Shown: piece by piece, positions 26,584 to 34,756 of the stretch
How the letters are laid out: every line of letters starts with the position of its first letter
Numbering within the stretch: the first letter of the stretch is position 1
Source of the DNA: Exercitatus varius
GTDB taxonomy: Bacteria; Pseudomonadota; Gammaproteobacteria; Enterobacterales; Pasteurellaceae
Reading direction: 5' to 3'
Length of the DNA: 64,000 bases
NCBI RefSeq assembly: GCF_029577735.1
Contig: NZ_JARQTO010000012.1
Coordinates: forward strand, 62,001-126,000
Translations under genes and position numbers: made by a program
The notes under the pieces: model-generated
Told to the model about the DNA's origin: nothing
What the model saw: only the letters and a program-made list of their open reading frames with translations
The model's database searches: none

Positions 26584-27606
26584 TTATTGAATTTTAGTAA
26601 ATAAGCGTTCCGTACGAATGCCCGTCGGCCATTGATTCGGTTCTTTATCCAAACTTAACCAAATGTAAGTGGCTTTCCCAACAATATTTTTTTCCGGTAC
26701 AAATCCCCAGAAACGGCTGTCTTCACTCATATTGCGATTGTCGCCCATCACGAAATACTGGCCTTGCGGCACTACCCATTCCGTAATGTAATATTCCTGT
26801 TTGTCATATTGTTGATAACGGAACCCTTCCGAAATCGGTTCCGGAAACCAATGAATCTTATGGGTGACGTCTCCGGTTTCCGTCAGTTCCAGCATGCTTG
26901 GGCCATAAATCAGGGAGCCGTCGGGATTTTTACCTAAAATCGCCTTAAAGGCGTCATTCGGCACCGCTTCGCTGTATTCAAATTCTTTGCTCTGGCAGTT
27001 TTCTTCGCAAGGTTTTCCGTTTTGTCCGTAAACGATGGTCAATTTGCGTTCGATTTCGTTATACATTACGCGATCGCCGCCAATGCCGATAACCCGTTTA
27101 ATGTAATCGATATTAGGCTGAGTCGGCGCTTTGAACACAATCACATCGCCGCGTTTTACATTACCGGTTTCGATTAACGTGTTTTGGAACACGGGATCTT
27201 TAATGCCGTAGGCATATTTTTCCACCACAATAAAGTCTCCGACCCGTAAAGTCGGCTCCATGGATTGCGACGGAATTTGAAAGGGTTCGAACAGGAAAGA
27301 ACGTAAAATTAATACGAACGCCAAAACCGGGAATAATGATGCGATGAATTCTTCTCCTTCGCCAATCGGTTCAATTTTGGCTTTTTCTTCATCCGTCAGC
27401 AGCTGTCCGCTACGTTGTTCCGCTCGGGCAATTTGGCGTTTTCGGCGGGGAATCACGGAAAATCGGTGATAACACCATAAAATACCGGAAAGTGCGGTCA
27501 ATAAAATCAACAAAATTGAGAAGGTGTTGGGTAACTGCAGAGAATCCAACACTTTCCAAACCGCGAAGCCGACAACTAATAAAATCGGGAGAAAGAGCTT
27601 TGACAT
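26584..27606 (-). CDS. lepB: Signal peptidase I
   Basis: 340 residues. Two N-terminal membrane helices, then the periplasmic catalytic domain: QIPSQSMEPTL with the nucleophile Ser, RGDVIVFKAP...YIKRVIGIGGD with the general-base Lys, and GDNRNMSEDSRFWGFVP. It removes signal peptides from exported proteins. It follows lepA by 8 bases. A USS is used in the second helix (residues LTALSGI). Confidence 0.97.
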   Translation of the reverse strand: MSKLFLPILLVVGFAVWKVLDSLQLPNTFSILLILLTALSGILWCYHRFSVIPRRKRQIARAEQRSGQLLTDEEKAKIEPIGEGEEFIASLFPVLAFVLILRSFLFEPFQIPSQSMEPTLRVGDFIVVEKYAYGIKDPVFQNTLIETGNVKRGDVIVFKAPTQPNIDYIKRVIGIGGDRVMYNEIERKLTIVYGQNGKPCEENCQSKEFEYSEAVPNDAFKAILGKNPDGSLIYGPSMLELTETGDVTHKIHWFPEPISEGFRYQQYDKQEYYITEWVVPQGQYFVMGDNRNMSEDSRFWGFVPEKNIVGKATYIWLSLDKEPNQWPTGIRTERLFTKIQ

Positions 27607-27614
27607 AATTTTCC

Positions 27615-29408
27615 TTAATCCTTACCTACGTGTAAAATGGCTAAGAACGCTTCCTGCGGCACTTCTACGTTGCCCAGTTGTTTCATACGTTTCTTCCCTT
27701 CTTTCTGTTTCTGCAACAGTTTTTTCTTACGGCTCACATCGCCGCCGTAGCATTTTGCCAAGACGTTTTTGCGCAATTGTTTTACGGTCGAACGGGCAAT
27801 GATTTGATTACCGATCGCCGCTTGGATGGCAATGTCGAATTGTTGACGCGGAATCAATTCTTTCATTTTTTCCACTAATTCGCGTCCGCGATATGTCGCG
27901 TTTTCTCTATGCACAATTAATGCCAGGGCATCGACACGATCGCCGTTGATCATAATATCTACCCGTACCATATTGGCGGATTGGAAACGTTTAAAACCGT
28001 AATCCAATGAGGCGTAACCGCGTGAAGTGGATTTCAGACGATCGAAGAAATCCAGCACCACTTCGCCCATCGGAATTTCATAGGTCAGCGCAATCTGGTT
28101 ACCATGATAAACCATATTGGTTTGTACGCCGCGTTTTTCTACACAAAGCGTAATCACATTCCCCAAATATTCCTGCGGTACTAACATATTGCATTCCGCA
28201 ATCGGTTCGCGGATATCGGCGATATTGTTTAGCGGCGGTAGTTTTGACGGGCTATCTACATAGACCACCTCGCCGTTAGTGAGTTCTACTTCATACACTA
28301 CCGTCGGCGCCGTGGTGATTAAATCCAGGTCATATTCCCGTTCCAAACGTTCCTGAATGATCTCCATGTGCAGTAACCCAAGGAAACCGCAACGAAAACC
28401 GAATCCTAATGCGCTGGAGGTTTCCGGTTCATAAAACAGCGAAGCGTCATTCAGACTCAATTTGGCCAGGGCATCACGGAAGGCCTCATAATCGTCCGAA
28501 CTGACAGGGAATAATCCCGCGTAAACTTGCGGTTTTACTTTCTTAAAGCCCGGTAACGCTTTCATTGCCGGATCATGCTGATGGGTTAATGTATCTCCCA
28601 CCGGCGCGCCCAGAATATCTTTAATGGCGCAAACAACCCAGCCTACTTCGCCGGTAGTCAGCTCGGTTTTATCCACCTGTTTCGGGGTGAAAATTCCTAA
28701 ACGATCCACATTATAGGTTTGTCCGGTGGACATCACCTTAATTTTATCGCCTTTTTTCAGCGAACCGTTTTTTACGCGGACAAGCGATACCACTCCCAAG
28801 TAATTGTCAAACCAGGAATCGATAATTAAGGCTTGCAACGGCGCATTAGGATCGCCTTCCGGCGCGGGAATTTTATGCACGATTTCTTCCAGCACCTCTT
28901 CGATACCGACGCCGGTTTTAGCGGAACAACGCACCGCTTCCATTGCGTCAATGCCCACGATGTCTTCAATTTCTTCCGCCACGCGTTCCGGATCCGCCGC
29001 CGGCAAATCGATTTTGTTTAAGATCGGCACCACTTCCAAATTCATTTCAATGGCGGTGTAGCAATTCGCCAGCGTTTGCGCTTCCACGCCCTGTCCGGCG
29101 TCCACCACTAACAGCGCGCCTTCACAAGCGGCAAGAGAGCGCGATACTTCGTAAGAAAAGTCCACATGTCCCGGCGTATCGATAAAGTTCAACTGGTAAG
29201 TTTCGCCGTCTTTGGCTAGATAATTGAGCGTAACGCTTTGCGCTTTAATAGTGATTCCGCGTTCCCGTTCGAGATCCATCGAATCCAGCACTTGCGCTTC
29301 CATTTCACGATCAGACAATCCGCCGCAGGTTTGAATTAAACGATCGGAAAGCGTGGATTTACCGTGGTCGATATGGGCGATAATGGAAAAGTTACGAATG
29401 TTTTTCAT
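27615..29408 (-). CDS. lepA: Elongation factor 4 (LepA)
   Basis: 597 residues from ATG 29408 (the frame opens at 29429, but MKNIRNFSIIAHIDHGKST is the conserved start). LepA is a translational GTPase that acts on stalled or assembling ribosomes. G1 AHIDHGKST, G3 DTPGHVD, G4 NKIDLP and the unique C-terminal domain are present. It is the first gene of lepA-lepB-rnc-era. The ribosome site is weak, as often for lepA. Confidence 0.98.
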   Translation of the reverse strand: MKNIRNFSIIAHIDHGKSTLSDRLIQTCGGLSDREMEAQVLDSMDLERERGITIKAQSVTLNYLAKDGETYQLNFIDTPGHVDFSYEVSRSLAACEGALLVVDAGQGVEAQTLANCYTAIEMNLEVVPILNKIDLPAADPERVAEEIEDIVGIDAMEAVRCSAKTGVGIEEVLEEIVHKIPAPEGDPNAPLQALIIDSWFDNYLGVVSLVRVKNGSLKKGDKIKVMSTGQTYNVDRLGIFTPKQVDKTELTTGEVGWVVCAIKDILGAPVGDTLTHQHDPAMKALPGFKKVKPQVYAGLFPVSSDDYEAFRDALAKLSLNDASLFYEPETSSALGFGFRCGFLGLLHMEIIQERLEREYDLDLITTAPTVVYEVELTNGEVVYVDSPSKLPPLNNIADIREPIAECNMLVPQEYLGNVITLCVEKRGVQTNMVYHGNQIALTYEIPMGEVVLDFFDRLKSTSRGYASLDYGFKRFQSANMVRVDIMINGDRVDALALIVHRENATYRGRELVEKMKELIPRQQFDIAIQAAIGNQIIARSTVKQLRKNVLAKCYGGDVSRKKKLLQKQKEGKKRMKQLGNVEVPQEAFLAILHVGKD

Positions 29409-29516
29409 AAATAAACAGTTAAAAATCAATAATAGAATGTAAAAAATTAATCGATGAATTGTACCTGAAAGTCAGTGAAACGGCTAGAAGTGCGGTAGGA
29501 AATTGGAAGATTTTTG

Positions 29517-29550
29517 TAAAAAAACAGCCCCAAAGTCACCTTTGGGGCCA
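29517..29550 (-). terminator. Terminator after grcA
   Basis: GCCCCAAAG and CTTTGGGGC arms with a 4-base loop (29527-29548), followed on the minus strand by seven T. Classic intrinsic terminator, 24 bases beyond the grcA stop. Confidence 0.9.
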
Positions 29551-29573
29551 AATTCATAAAGTTCGCGAATCAA

Positions 29574-29957
29574 TTATAGCGATTCAGTGAAAGTACGAGT
29601 GATTACATCGCGTTGTTGTTCCGGAGTTAATGAGTTAAAACGTACTGCATAACCGGAAACACGGATTGTTAATTGCGGATAGTTTTCAGGATGTTTCACC
29701 GCGTCTTCTAAGGTTTCGCGGCGTAATACGTTAACGTTTAAGTGTTGACCGCCTTCTACTTTTACGGAAGGTTGAACGTCAACCGGTAATTCGCGGTATT
29801 CGAATTGACCTAATTCGCTTACTGCCACGACCTGGTCTTCTGCGAAACCTGATTTAGCCGCTAAACAACGGGCTTCACCTTTATCGCTGTCTAATAACCA
29901 GAATGAATTTAATAAGCTGTCATTTGCCGCTTGAGTAATTTGGATACCTTTAATCAT
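29574..29957 (-). CDS. grcA: Autonomous glycyl radical cofactor GrcA (YfiD)
   Basis: 127 residues. The C-terminal half mimics the glycyl-radical domain of pyruvate formate-lyase, with the radical glycine G102 in RVSGYAVRF; it restores activity when the main enzyme is cut by oxygen. The start at 29957 has a perfect GGAGG site and the conserved MIKGIQITQAANDSL; an upstream in-frame start at 29996 would add 13 unrelated residues. Upstream lie FNR-type boxes, in line with anaerobic induction known for yfiD. The activating enzyme PflA is encoded 8 kb away. Confidence 0.97.
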   Translation of the reverse strand: MIKGIQITQAANDSLLNSFWLLDSDKGEARCLAAKSGFAEDQVVAVSELGQFEYRELPVDVQPSVKVEGGQHLNVNVLRRETLEDAVKHPENYPQLTIRVSGYAVRFNSLTPEQQRDVITRTFTESL

Positions 29958-30043
29958 AAGTGCCTCCATTTGGCTGTTGGGAATTAAAATCTTCAAAAGT
30001 TGCCGTAAATTTTATCAAAAAATTTGAGTAGATCAACTATTTT

Positions 30044-30057
30044 TTGACCAAAATCAA
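30044..30057. promoter_or_regulatory. FNR-type box 1 upstream of grcA (proximal)
   Basis: TTGAC-CAAA-ATCAA, one mismatch from the FNR consensus TTGAT-N4-ATCAA, centred about 93 bases before the grcA start codon. Confidence 0.55.
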
Positions 30058-30087
30058 ATTTATTTTTAATTTAAAATAGTAAAGAAT

Positions 30088-30101
30088 TTGATGTAAATCA
30101 A
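30088..30101. promoter_or_regulatory. FNR box 2 upstream of grcA (distal)
   Basis: TTGAT-GTAA-ATCAA is an exact match to the FNR consensus, centred about 137 bases before the grcA start codon. It is also about 125 bases before the divergent ung gene, but FNR control of grcA is the established pattern. Confidence 0.75.
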
Positions 30102-30220
30102 TCATATAAGTTTAAAAGGCTTATTTTTCATAGGGTTATAGAGAATTCGAAGATAAAACACTATCTAATCCGACCGCACTTCTTTATAATTTAGCCATGA
30201 TTAACGGCAAAGGATAAAAC

Positions 30221-30889
30221 ATGAAAACCTGGAAAGACGTCATCGGCAAGGAAAAAACGCAACCTTATTTTCAACATATTCTTGCACAGGTACATCAGGC
30301 GCGCGCCGCCGGAAAAGTGGTTTATCCGCCCCAGGCAGACATTTTTAACGCTTTTAAATTAACCGAATTCGAACAGGTAAAAGTCGTGTTGTTAGGCCAG
30401 GATCCCTATCACGGCCCCAATCAGGCGCACGGTCTGGCGTTTTCCGTGAAACCGCCGGTCGCGCCGCCGCCGTCACTGGTGAATATGTATAAAGAGCTAT
30501 CGGACGAATATCCCGATTTCCGGATACCGAATCACGGTTCCCTGGTACAATGGGCGCAACAGGGCGTATTACTGCTTAACACGGTTTTAACCGTGGAGCA
30601 GGGGCAAGCGCATTCCCACGCCAATTTCGGTTGGGAAACCTTTACCGATCGCGTTATTCACGCCTTAAACGAGCAGCGGGAGCATCTGGTTTTTTTGCTT
30701 TGGGGCAGTCACGCGCAGAAAAAAGGGCAATTTATCGATCGCACAAAACATTGCGTATTGACGGCGCCGCATCCTTCGCCGTTATCCGCTCATCGCGGCT
30801 TTTTCGGCTGCGGGCATTTTTCTCGGACGAACGATTACTTACGTCGTTACCACATTCCTGAAATTAACTGGCAATTAGACAATATTTAA
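30221..30889 (+). CDS. ung: Uracil-DNA glycosylase
   Basis: 222 residues. Removes uracil from DNA. The water-activating D61 lies in GQDPYHGPNQAHGLAFSV and the DNA-intercalation loop HPSPLSAHRGFFGC is intact. It starts a plus-strand group with yaaA (6 bases later) and an orphan lipoprotein, all in close spacing, so they probably form one transcript. Confidence 0.98.
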   Translation: MKTWKDVIGKEKTQPYFQHILAQVHQARAAGKVVYPPQADIFNAFKLTEFEQVKVVLLGQDPYHGPNQAHGLAFSVKPPVAPPPSLVNMYKELSDEYPDFRIPNHGSLVQWAQQGVLLLNTVLTVEQGQAHSHANFGWETFTDRVIHALNEQREHLVFLLWGSHAQKKGQFIDRTKHCVLTAPHPSPLSAHRGFFGCGHFSRTNDYLRRYHIPEINWQLDNI

Positions 30890-30895
30890 ATTTTT

Positions 30896-31672
30896 ATGTT
30901 AGCAATTATTTCACCTGCAAAAACGTTGGATTATCAACGCGCGCTACCAAAACTCGCATTTACTCAACCGCAATTAACGGATTACAGCCGGCAATTGGTT
31001 GATGTCTGCCGTCAACTGACGCCGGCGCAAATCGGCTCCCTAATGTCCGTCAGTGATAAACTGGCCGGTCTGAACGCCGCCCGTTTCGCCGACTGGCAAA
31101 AAGTTCATAACGAACAAAACGCTCGCGCCGCCGTTTACGCTTTTCGCGGTGACGTTTATAGCGGTTTAGACGCGGACAGTTTAACGGCTGAAGATATTCA
31201 ATTCGCGCAAGCCCATTTACGCATGCTATCGGGGTTATACGGTTTATTGCGTCCGCTGGATTTAATGCAACCGTACCGGCTCGAAATGGGCACCAAACTG
31301 GTCACGGCAAAAGGCAACGATTTGTATCGGTTCTGGGGCGATATTATCACCGAAGCCCTGCAACAGGCTTTGGACGAACAAGGCGACGACGTTCTCGTTA
31401 ATCTCGCTTCCGACGAATATTACAAAGCCGTCAAGCCGGGCAAATTGCAGGCTCGCATTATTAAGCCCGTCTTTTTAGATCGCAAAAACGGAAAATACAA
31501 AGTGATCAGTTTCTATGCGAAAAAAGCCCGCGGTTTGATGAGCCGTTATCTAATCACCCGACGTCTTGATCGAATCGAACAGCTAAAAGACTTTAATCTG
31601 GGCGGTTACGGGTTCGACGAAGCGGCGTCCACGGAACGGGAATGGGTCTTTAAACGCGATGTAAGTGAGTAA
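30896..31672 (+). CDS. yaaA: Peroxide stress protein YaaA
   Basis: 258 residues, DUF328/UPF0246 family. The N-terminus MLAIISPAKTLDY and the central ALYAFRGDVYSGLDA-type segment (here AVYAFRGDVYSGLDA) and PLDLMQPYRLEMGTKL are the family hallmarks. In E. coli, YaaA limits intracellular iron and DNA damage during hydrogen peroxide stress. The neighbour ung (base-excision repair) fits a DNA-protection theme. Confidence 0.95.
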   Translation: MLAIISPAKTLDYQRALPKLAFTQPQLTDYSRQLVDVCRQLTPAQIGSLMSVSDKLAGLNAARFADWQKVHNEQNARAAVYAFRGDVYSGLDADSLTAEDIQFAQAHLRMLSGLYGLLRPLDLMQPYRLEMGTKLVTAKGNDLYRFWGDIITEALQQALDEQGDDVLVNLASDEYYKAVKPGKLQARIIKPVFLDRKNGKYKVISFYAKKARGLMSRYLITRRLDRIEQLKDFNLGGYGFDEAASTEREWVFKRDVSE

Positions 31673-31675
31673 TTT

Positions 31676-32266
31676 ATGAATAAAATTTTAATGATTTTTT
31701 TGACCGCACTTTTAACCGGTTGTGTCACCTCAACCTCGAATAAAGCGGAAAACGAACAACCTGCGGTACGACTTCTTGCGCCTAACACATTGAAACATAA
31801 CGGGAAAATATATTATTTGAAAAAACAGGTTGATCTCGGCCCTGTCGCGCGTTATGTGTATTTCAGTAAAAACGAAAGTGCCAAAAACTGGAGCAGTTTA
31901 ATTGAAGTCTTTTTCGACAAAGACGAAAGCAGAACGTTTGAAGAACGCATAAAATTACGCGAAAAAAGTTTCGAGACCAGTGGCATTAAGCATTTTAATT
32001 TAACGGAAAAAGCGCCTTATTTATATTCTTTCGTGATTCATTCGCCGTCCGAAAAATTCAATAATTGGCAAATTAACGTGGCAAAAGGCAAAAACGTAGA
32101 AGACTGCGGTTTCGTGCAATATCAATATTCACAAATTATGCCCAAAAGCCGGAAGTTAGCGAAGATGAGCAAAGTAAAACTCATCGGTTATCTGAAAAAA
32201 TATGCCGTCGATAAGGAAATGGCTTATCTGACCACGCAGGATTGGGACTGGAAATGCACGAAATAG
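31676..32266 (+). CDS. Putative lipoprotein of unknown function
   Basis: 196 residues beginning with a lipoprotein signal peptide that ends in LLTGC (C16). I do not recognise a domain. The mature part is rich in Lys and aromatic residues and has two cysteines besides the lipid Cys: one in EDCGFVQ and one in the C-terminal WDWKCTK, which could pair as a disulfide. The signal-peptide core FLTALLTGC is encoded by a USS (31697-31710). It lies 3 bases after yaaA and ends before a clear terminator, so it is the last gene of ung-yaaA-lipoprotein. Confidence 0.75.
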   Translation: MNKILMIFLTALLTGCVTSTSNKAENEQPAVRLLAPNTLKHNGKIYYLKKQVDLGPVARYVYFSKNESAKNWSSLIEVFFDKDESRTFEERIKLREKSFETSGIKHFNLTEKAPYLYSFVIHSPSEKFNNWQINVAKGKNVEDCGFVQYQYSQIMPKSRKLAKMSKVKLIGYLKKYAVDKEMAYLTTQDWDWKCTK

Positions 32267-32280
32267 CTTTTCGTCCGTAA

Positions 32281-32310
32281 AAAATGCGCGTTATTCACGC
32301 GCATTTTTCG
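32281..32310 (+). terminator. Terminator after the ung-yaaA-lipoprotein unit
   Basis: AAAATGCGCG and CGCGCATTTT arms with a 7-base loop, followed by T-rich sequence. It lies 14 bases after the lipoprotein stop. A single USS follows before psiE. Confidence 0.85.
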
Positions 32311-32338
32311 TTTTTTGCTTTTCCGGGCAAAAGTGCGG

Positions 32339-32749
32339 TCAAAAATTCTTGAGTTTATCGGAATACAACACCAAACAGAGCGCAATCACCATAATCAGAA
32401 TCGCGCCTGCGAATAAAATCGTGTTCAGCGCACTTTCGTGATCCACGATAATCAAACGCAGCATCGCCGTAATCCCGGTATAAATAAAATAACGCAACGG
32501 AAAATGGTAGCCGCTTTTAAAATACTGAGAAATCAAGCCCAAAAAACCGAAATACAGAAAAAACATCACGATCTGTTCCGCCAAATAATAAGGCACCGCA
32601 AGGCTGTCCGTAAACACAATGGCGCACAATCCAAGAGTGATTTTTATCAGCGCAATCACTAAAATCAAGGCTAAAATGATCAATGACGAACTTAATGTAG
32701 TGCGCAGGATTTTCGTCACCATATCCGGCACTTTGTCTAATACTTCCAT
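32339..32749 (-). CDS. psiE: PsiE-like membrane protein
   Basis: 136 residues with four membrane helices and a conserved central HFPLRYFIYTGITAMLRLIIVDHE motif of the PsiE family (seen here at about residues 81-104). In E. coli psiE is induced by phosphate starvation and by cAMP-CRP; function unknown. Here it follows waaF by only 16 bases on the same strand and has no room for a promoter of its own, so Pho control as in E. coli is not supported. Confidence 0.88.
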   Translation of the reverse strand: MEVLDKVPDMVTKILRTTLSSSLIILALILVIALIKITLGLCAIVFTDSLAVPYYLAEQIVMFFLYFGFLGLISQYFKSGYHFPLRYFIYTGITAMLRLIIVDHESALNTILFAGAILIMVIALCLVLYSDKLKNF

Positions 32750-32765
32750 GATAATTCTTATTCCT

Positions 32766-33812
32766 TTATTCTTTAGCCAGCAAGGTTTCCAGTTTCTCCA
32801 TCACCATTGCCGGCGTGATATCAATCAGACTCTGATGATAACCTTCCGCGCTGTCCGATCCTTTACGGATTTTAATTAAACCACCTTCAATCAAACGGAT
32901 GATGACCGCTTTATCCGATAAAGGCGGCGTATATTGCGGGCTGGTCGGGCCGTAAACCGCCACCAGCGGTCTGTTTACCGCTGCGGAAATATGCATTAAC
33001 CCGCTGTCGTTGGTAACCATAGCCGTGCAATCGCGGATTAAATCCACCGCTTCGTTTAACTGGGTTTGTCCCGCCAGATTGATGCAATAGCGACGCAATG
33101 TTTCAGGCAGGCTCGAACGAATTTGTTCCCCGGCGTCCGTATCTTTGGCAGAACCGAACAACCGAATGCTGTAGCCTTTTTCAATCAGCATTTCCGCCAG
33201 TTTGGCATAATGATAATGCGGCCAGCGTTTGGCCGGTCCGAATTCGGCGCCGGGACAAAAACCGATAGCCGGACGATTTTCCGCCAATTCAAACTGCGTG
33301 GAGAATTTTTCTTTGTTTTTTTCTACCGCACTTTGTTGAACGGTTAAGTAAGGCGTCGGAATCGGCAATTTATCCGCCGCCGGAATGGCGCCTTTTTCAT
33401 AGGCCAAGGCCACGTAACGTTGCACCATCATCGGATAATCGTTTTTGTTGGCGCGTAAATCGTTCAGGAAAAAATAGCGGGATTCGCCTTTCCAACCGCG
33501 TCGCACGGCAATTTTGGCGAAAAACGGAATAAATGCGGATTTCAGCGAATTCGGCAGTACAATCGCCATATCATATTGATTACGCAGAGATTTTCCGATT
33601 CGATAACGTTCCCTTAAATTAAACGCGCCGTGTCCGATCGGCATGGTAAGCGATTTGCGCACCTCAGGCATGCGATCCAACAAAGGTTTACTCCAATTCG
33701 GCGCCAATACGTCAATTTGGCAATCGGGATATTGGGTTTTCAGGGCTTGATACAAACTGTGCGACATCATCATGTCGCCGACCCACGACGGGGCGATAAT
33801 CAGAATATTCAT
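32766..33812 (-). CDS. waaF: ADP-heptose:LPS heptosyltransferase II
   Basis: 348 residues, glycosyltransferase family 9. It adds the second L-glycero-D-manno-heptose to the LPS inner core on the cytosolic face of the inner membrane. Motifs: ILIIAPSWVGDMMMSHSLYQ at the N-terminus, CPGAEFGPAKRWP in the middle and VTNDSGLMHISAAV in the donor site. psiE follows downstream. Confidence 0.95.
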   Translation of the reverse strand: MNILIIAPSWVGDMMMSHSLYQALKTQYPDCQIDVLAPNWSKPLLDRMPEVRKSLTMPIGHGAFNLRERYRIGKSLRNQYDMAIVLPNSLKSAFIPFFAKIAVRRGWKGESRYFFLNDLRANKNDYPMMVQRYVALAYEKGAIPAADKLPIPTPYLTVQQSAVEKNKEKFSTQFELAENRPAIGFCPGAEFGPAKRWPHYHYAKLAEMLIEKGYSIRLFGSAKDTDAGEQIRSSLPETLRRYCINLAGQTQLNEAVDLIRDCTAMVTNDSGLMHISAAVNRPLVAVYGPTSPQYTPPLSDKAVIIRLIEGGLIKIRKGSDSAEGYHQSLIDITPAMVMEKLETLLAKE

Positions 33813-33818
33813 AATATT

Positions 33819-33859
33819 AAAAGTGCGGGTAAAATTTCGCTTATTTTACCCGCACTTTT
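33819..33859. terminator. USS-pair hairpin upstream of waaF and downstream of gpmA
   Basis: Perfect 16-base inverted repeat (AAAAGTGCGGGTAAAA and complement) around a 9-base loop. Both arms carry GGGT instead of GGTC. It lies between the gpmA terminator and the waaF start, so it may prevent read-through from gpmA. Confidence 0.7.
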
Positions 33860-33877
33860 GCCATTTCAAAAGCGATA

Positions 33878-33908
33878 AAAAACGCCGCAGTAAATGCAGC
33901 GTTTTTTA
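33878..33908 (-). terminator. Terminator after gpmA
   Basis: AACGC-type arms (AACGCCGC and GCAGCGTT with one mismatch) with an AT-rich loop, then T5 on the minus strand. It lies 12 bases after the gpmA stop. Confidence 0.75.
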
Positions 33909-33919
33909 TTCGGACGAAA

Positions 33920-34603
33920 TTAAAGATAACGTTTGCTGATGACTTTCAGGTTATCGTCCAATTCGTATACTAACGGTTGACCGGTCGGGATTTCCAAGCC
34001 CATGATGTCTTCGTCGGAAATGCCTTCGATGTGTTTTGCCAATGCGCGTAACGAGTTACCGTGCGCCGCCACTAACACGCGTTTGCCCGCTTTGATCGCC
34101 GGTGCGATTTGGTCTTCCCAGAACGGCAAAACGCGATCCAACGTTACTTTCAGGTTTTCGCAATCCGGAACCACATCCGCCGGCAGATGGGCGTAACGAC
34201 GGTCGTTATGCGCGGAGTGCGGATCTTTCGGATCCAACACCGGCGGCAATACGTCGTATGAACGGCGCCAGATACGGACTTGCTCGTCGCCGTGTTCAGC
34301 CGCCGCTTCCGCTTTGTTCAGGCCTTGTAAACCGCCGTAGTGACGTTCGTTTAAACGCCAGGTTTTGATTTGCGGCACCCATAATTGGTCGGATTCTTCC
34401 AACACTAGATTACAGGTTTTAATCGCACGGGTTAATACGGAAGTGAATGCGATGTCGAATTCAAAACCAGCGGCTTTTAATTTGCGGCCCGCTTCTTTGG
34501 CTTCTTCCACACCTTTTTCGCTTAAGTTAACGTCTCTCCAGCCGGTGAAAAGGTTTAACGCATTCCATTCGCTTAAACCGTGACGAATAAATACTAATTG
34601 CAT
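33920..34603 (-). CDS. gpmA: 2,3-bisphosphoglycerate-dependent phosphoglycerate mutase
   Basis: 227 residues. Interconverts 3- and 2-phosphoglycerate in glycolysis. The phospho-accepting His8 is in FIRHGLSEWN, and the second catalytic His in VLVAAHGNSLRAL. TGWRDVNLSEKG and RLNERHYGGLQGLNK are typical. The start has a GAGGA site (taggagttcctcatg, read on the minus strand). Single-gene unit. Confidence 0.98.
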   Translation of the reverse strand: MQLVFIRHGLSEWNALNLFTGWRDVNLSEKGVEEAKEAGRKLKAAGFEFDIAFTSVLTRAIKTCNLVLEESDQLWVPQIKTWRLNERHYGGLQGLNKAEAAAEHGDEQVRIWRRSYDVLPPVLDPKDPHSAHNDRRYAHLPADVVPDCENLKVTLDRVLPFWEDQIAPAIKAGKRVLVAAHGNSLRALAKHIEGISDEDIMGLEIPTGQPLVYELDDNLKVISKRYL

Positions 34604-34756
34604 GAGGAACTCCTATTAAGTTAATGAATCTGTTATTTGTCGTACGTTATAGCAAAAAACGGGTGGATTTAAAAGTGAAAAGCGAATGTTTTCTGATCTT
34701 TCGCAAAAATAATGGTATATTTATGCGCACGTTATTATTCATAGGAATTTGTTTGA

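Noticed and set aside
32700..32765. Pho-type promoter for psiE as in E. coli
   Set aside because: Only 16 bases separate waaF and psiE and no Pho box is present; psiE appears to be read from waaF.
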